64,000 bases of DNA from the NCBI GenBank assembly GCA_949361645.1, contig OX442422.1:3669137-3733136 (forward strand). The letters run 5' to 3'. Position 1 is the stretch's first letter, and each line of letters opens with the position of its first letter. Below, in pieces: positions 54,001-60,000 of this stretch. The notes under the pieces were generated by a model, which worked only from the letters and a program-made list of their open reading frames with translations, was not told where the DNA came from and did no database searches. The position numbers were made by a program, and so were the translations under genes. The stretch is from Spongilla lacustris (Eukaryota > Porifera > Demospongiae > Spongillida > Spongillidae).

Positions 54001-57000
54001 TTGATAGTTCATTTGAATAATCCTAATGTTTACATCATAGTCGTCGCTCTTAAAACACTGCTTTTTATTAGCAGAGGAGCTACATGTACATGTACTGTTG
54101 TGATGTATATGTTTACATACACACTTAAACTTGCACACATGTGGTTGTACCCCAGTAATCAAATTTGTGTATAAAAGCCTCTCATTATTATGGCTTGTTG
54201 TAATATATGTTTTTTCAGATTGTTAATGACTTTGAAAACATTAGCATTCAAGTACTTATGGCTGCAATGACAAGTAAGTTACTTCATGTTAACGTTTAAT
54301 GTGGTTGCACCCAATTTTGTTTTCACTTTGGACCCTTTTATATTATCTGATACTCACCCTATAAATCCTGACACAGGTGTGGTGGAAGGTAATTATATTT
54401 GTGGGTGCCTATTAAAATACTGAGTTCATAACACAAGTGACTGTATGAACACAAATTCATTTTTCAACAAACACTACAAAGTAATGTTTTCGTTCATCGT
54501 TTGCTAAGATGAACTCCTTAGCAACATCAACCAAATTTATTGTGTCTGTTAGTACTTTGTGGATGTGAAGCAGAAAGCAATTGTTCGATCGCTTCTCTGT
54601 CATTGTTGATCTGATGTAAGTAAATAGTCGCTTCATAGCAGAAAAGCTTCTCTCCGAAGTGCTAGACATTGTTGGAATAGATAAATACAGTCTATGTACT
54701 TCAGACAGCAAACTCCTGTTCGCATGAGCTTTCATTGCATCACATATTGTACGAATGCTAGTGACTTGTTTCACATCGGGTTACTCCACCCAAATAGAAT
54801 AGCAAGTTGCTTCTCTAACGTATTTAAAACCGACAATATCACTCTTAAAGACCGTGTTTCCAACTCTGCTTTGCATTCTTCTCCATCAGCTGACTTCAGT
54901 ACAATTGCTTCTATTGAAAGAACGGGTTGCATGATTCTTTTTGTACAAATGTTACGAAGCCAATCGACACGATCGCACAGTATATAACAACTGCACTTGA
55001 CAGCAAGACACCGATACAAATACTCGCGTGACACACTAATTTATTAATTATGTCACTAGCTCTCCCTCTAGTTCAGAGCATCCATGTGATGGTCTTCATG
55101 AGGTGAATCGCTAAGGAAGTTTTAGTGCGTTTACTTCCGGTTGCACCTAACGTGGAAATCATCTGCAAGAACTTCAGTAGGGGGTGGTGCATGAGTAACA
55201 TCCGGCTGGGCATGTAATTGTGTTGCTGGTATTCCAGGATGAATCCCCACATTATGTGAGGACGTATAGCCACCAACTCGCAATTTTGTAATACTGGCAT
55301 ATGTTGGCTTCAGTGTTGATTTATCACCAACACCTGGTACGTTTCCCACTTGTTGATCTGTAGCTGGGCTTCCTAAGACAGTTGGTGACTTCTGCTGGGT
55401 CCTTGCACTCTTCTCGGACTGTTGTTGACTATGTGTACCATAGCATAATTTCAGCTGATTTTGATGAACAATGAGGGTCTGTGTTGAACCAATTAGCTGA
55501 ATCCTGTAAATGACATCTCCCACGCGGTCGATTACAGTGTGTGGTCCACGCCACAGACAACTCAACTTTTTGCTCACTCCCTGCTTCACTGCAGGATTGT
55601 ACAGCCAGACATGCTCACCAACCTGAAATATCCTCCCTCTCTGATTTTTGTCATATCTGCTCTTAGCTTTCGAGTGTGACAATGTGAGGTTTTCGCGAGC
55701 TAGTTTGAAGGACTCCTCCAATGACCTATGTAGATCCTGCACATACTCTGGTAGAGAAGTTGCATTCTCGTCGTCAGTAACACGTTCCAGCATTATATCC
55801 AAGGGAAGTTTTGGTGAGCGTCCGAACACCAAGTGATATGGTGAGAATCCAGTAGACGCTGTACGATATGCCATTAAGACATGAGGTATGTGAGTATCCC
55901 AATCTTTCTGGTTCTTGTTGACTTACTTAGCCAACATTGCTACTATTGTCCGGTTAAACCGTTCAACCTGCCCATTTCCCTGGGGGTGATAAGCACTGGT
56001 CTGTGTTCTGTGTGTGCCAAGCTTGTCACATAACTTCTGCACTACCTCTCCTTTTAGGTTGGCACCTTGGTCACTGTGTAACCCCTCAGGTACCCCAAAG
56101 CGACAGATCACCTCTTTGACCAGTTTATATGCTATCACCTCTGCACCTGTTGAAGGAATGGCAAATGCCTCTACCCATTTGGAGAATACGTCAGTAACCA
56201 CGAGTATGTACTTCACACCTTTTGACGATACAGGTAATATCCCCAGAATGTCCCATGTCAGCTTTTCAAACAGATTTTGAGCACTGATGGTGCCCAGCGG
56301 TGCAACTGCTGGGGGTTGAGCAGCATTCCTTCTCTGGCAGAAACCACATTCCTGAATCCATCTCCTCACATCATCTTCATAGCCAGTCCAATATACCCGT
56401 TCTTGAATTTTATCCAGGGTGTCCGGATTCATCAGGCAGCTTCTTCAGCACTGTATCTCGAAGCGTAACAGGAACCACAACTTGCCAAACTGGGTTACCC
56501 CCTTCCATGGTCTGGAAACGTCTGCATAGAATACCATTTTTCACAAACAGTTTTTTCTTTTGCTTGGCTAGTTGCTGATGTTCTGCTCAATTGCTTGTAT
56601 GGTCCTGGCAATAACATCATCATCTCTCTGGAACTTCCTAATCTGATCCTGGTCACCCAATATATCCACGCCAGATACAAGGTTTACAAGATGTTTCTCC
56701 ACACTAGGCACACAAGAAAGGGCATCAGCATTTGCATTACTGCGCCCCAGTTTGTAGACAATTGAGAAGTCAAACTGCAGCAAAAATAGGATCCATCGGG
56801 TTATCCGACCCCCCACATCATGCAGTCTCTTCAGTGATGTCAGAGGGTTATGGTCAGTAACAAGTTCAAATTTGAACCCATACAGGTAAGGGTAGAATTC
56901 CTTGATGGCAGAGACAACTGCAAGGGCCTCCCGCTCAATGGTGGAGTAACGTGGTTGAGCCTTGTCCAGCTGAAGGCTCCAATAACCAATCACTCTTTCT

Positions 57001-60000
57001 TTCCCTACTTGCATCTGGCTTAGAACAGCTCCCATTGCAGTGTCTGACGCATCTGTACTGACTGTAAACATTGTGTCAAATTTTGGGTATGCTAAAATAG
57101 GGGAAGAGGTTAGGCTCTGTTTGAGTTGCACAAAAGACTCCTCACAGTATTCGGTCCACTTGTACCCTGCGATATTTTTCCGAGTGAAGTTATGCAATGG
57201 ACCCGCTATTTGTACATAGCTTTGCACAAATCTGCGGTAGTAGTTGCCAAGACCCAAAAATACATGTAGTTCTTCAATATTCCTTGGGGTTGGATACTTC
57301 ACCACCGCTTCTAGCTTTGCCGGGTTTGGCTGTATTCCTTCTGCTGACACAATATGGCCCAAATACTTCACCTGAGGCAAGCAGAAATGGCACTTGCTTG
57401 GCTTCAAATGGAGCACTGCCACCCTCAATCGTTCAAATACCGGCTTCAGTCTATGTAGATGGTCTTCAAACGTTGAACTGAATACCACTGTATCGTCCAA
57501 ATAGATGAGGCATTCTGCAGGTGTTAAACCAGCTAAGGTACATTCCATCAATCGCTGGAATGTAGCAGGAGCATTTGTTAGCCCAAAAGGCATTACATTG
57601 AACTCAAAATACCCCTGCATAGTGGAGAAGGCTGTCTTCTTCTTGTCCTCTTCCTCCACTTCTACCTGCCACGTCCAATGTTGAAAACAATTTGGAACCA
57701 GCAAGGGATTCTAGTGTGGCATCTATTTGTGGAAGTGGATATGCATCGCGTTGAGTCACCCCAACGCCATGAACCATCATGTTTTCTTGCCAAAACAATT
57801 GGTGAGAACCATGGGCTGTTACTAGGCCTGATTACACCTTGTTTAAGCATCCCTTCTACCTCTTGGTTTACAACATCTTTGATCACGATTGGCAGTGTCC
57901 TCATTGGCTGACGAATTGGTGGTCCCTGTGTTTTGATAGCATGCTTTACTGCATTTGTTCTGCCCAACGGGTCCCCCTTTCCACTGAAGTTATCTTTGAA
58001 TCTCCAAAGAAGGGATCTCAGTTCCTCCTGTTGCTTCTCATTAAGTTCTGATTCCTCCAAATCAAAATTCAGTGGAGCGGATTGTTGTGGGGAGGTTGAT
58101 GGGTGTACTACATCATCTAAGTCAATTACATACATGTAGATGGTGTTTCGGGGGTTGAACATGCCTAACATCATGCCACAATGCAGCTTTGCAGGAGCAG
58201 TCCCTCTATTCATCACCTGCATGATAACTCTGTTGTTCACTGCTATAACCAGAGCACGAGCCACCATGAGGCCTTTTGGAATACCTTCTTTACCCTCCAG
58301 GGGCTCTAATAGTCCCTCTGCGTAATTTCCCTGGCTTTCACTTAGTGTTTCTTCAAGCAGTGTCAGAGTTCTAGCAGGTACTTCAACTGTCTTGTTAGTG
58401 ACCTCATGACATAGCCTACCAATGTCAGCTGACAGTGGAATCTCAGCTCCTCCCTGCCATCCAACTTAAGTGCATTACGCTTGAAATTTATCACTGCATA
58501 GTGCTTTGTCAGGAAGTCAGCTCCTAAAAGGCAGTCCACAGACAAGCATCGGGCTACTATAAACTCCTGCTCCGCTTGAAAAGTTCCCAATCCCACAATC
58601 AGGGTGGTCTGCCCTACTGGTGTCCCATTGGCACCTACTGTCTGTACATGGTGTGTTTCCTTTATCAAGCTTGAGTCAGGTACTTGTTTCAGGTGGATCA
58701 CAGAGACAGCTGCACATCAGTCAATCAGAAACTTTGTCTTTGACTGGTCTATAGTGCCCATCACCTGCAACACAATATTAATACTTGGCTTCTGAAGGCT
58801 AAGAGTTTGCAACTGGCGAGTCAGTGTTGTGTTGGCCAAACTCCGCTCACCATTGGGTTTGGCTCCCTGAAGTTTAAAGGACACTGACGTCTTATGTGCC
58901 CAAGTTCCCCACACCTATAGCATCTATACGGCCCATTCCATGATCTCCGTGGCTGTTGTACTGGTTGCGCCGAAGGCTGGGTAGATAAGGCTGCCAACTT
59001 TGTCTCCAAATCTGTCATCTTCTTAGTGAGATTCTCAATAGCTTATCCAGGTGGTCCTTTGTAGTTTCCTCATCACTGCCCTGCCTTATCACTTTAATTT
59101 GCAATTGCTGCCTTCCAAACCCAAACACGTACTCCACTTCCAGGGCCGTCTTTACTGCATCAGCTAATGACGAAGGGCACCCCTTCATCAATAGTTGTTG
59201 GCTAATGCCCCGTTGCAAACCAGTAATAAACTTGTGTAGCAGGACAACTGAATCCTCAGCCTCTGTTGGGTGTGCTTGTTTAAAGAGTTTCTTCAGGTCC
59301 GTAACGTAGTCGCTCACTGCTTCATTGGGCCCCTGAGTTCGCTCCCCAAACATCCTCGGAGCCAGCAAAGTGTCAGCCAATGGGTGGCCCGTATGTTTCA
59401 TCAATGCCGTCTTCAATGTTCCCACATCTTTCCTATCGTCATCACGATCGCACAGTATATAACAACTGCACTTGACAGCAAGACACCGATACAAATACTC
59501 GCCTGACACACTCTAATTAATGCACATATTTATTAATTACGCCACACAATCGATCATTGAGTTCATGAATTAAGAGATCACAAGCTTCAAAATAGTGATG
59601 TCGATGATATCCAAAAACATCCAAAAAGTAGATAACCCAATTGCAAACCAAAAAAATATTTCAAACTTCTCCAGAGCTACATGTACAATGATACCTCCAG
59701 ATTTAAGGCCATATTCATCATGTGTAGTTTGGTGGACTTCTTCCATGGTTTCAATAATAATGCTGTATTGTTTTATAATAGCCTCCATCGCCACTGCTCG
59801 CACTGTCCATTGTGTTGGACAAAACGGCTTCAGTCCAGTAGATGGGCCATCACTTTCAAGTACCTTTACAGAGAAAGATACTTACATTTAGACGAACGAT
59901 TGACAAGTTGGACAATTTTTCTTACAATGACAATAGCATCTCTAAGCAATTTTATTGGCCTTCCAGCACCCTGAAGGCAGAGATTAAAGGTATGTGCAAG

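Larger units (their letters stand above)
54968..59548 (-). mobile_element. Ty3/gypsy LTR retrotransposon D, nested in the hAT element
   Basis: Short repeats (54968 to about 55054 and 59443-59548) bound gag, protease, RT, RNase H and integrase on the - strand. ATCGA flanks both ends (54963-54967, 59549-59553), a 5-bp target duplication. The LTR copies share about 60 bp of near-identical sequence but differ by a 15-bp indel near the outer end. Gag starts mid-domain right after the LTR, so its N-terminus is lost. Confidence 0.88.
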
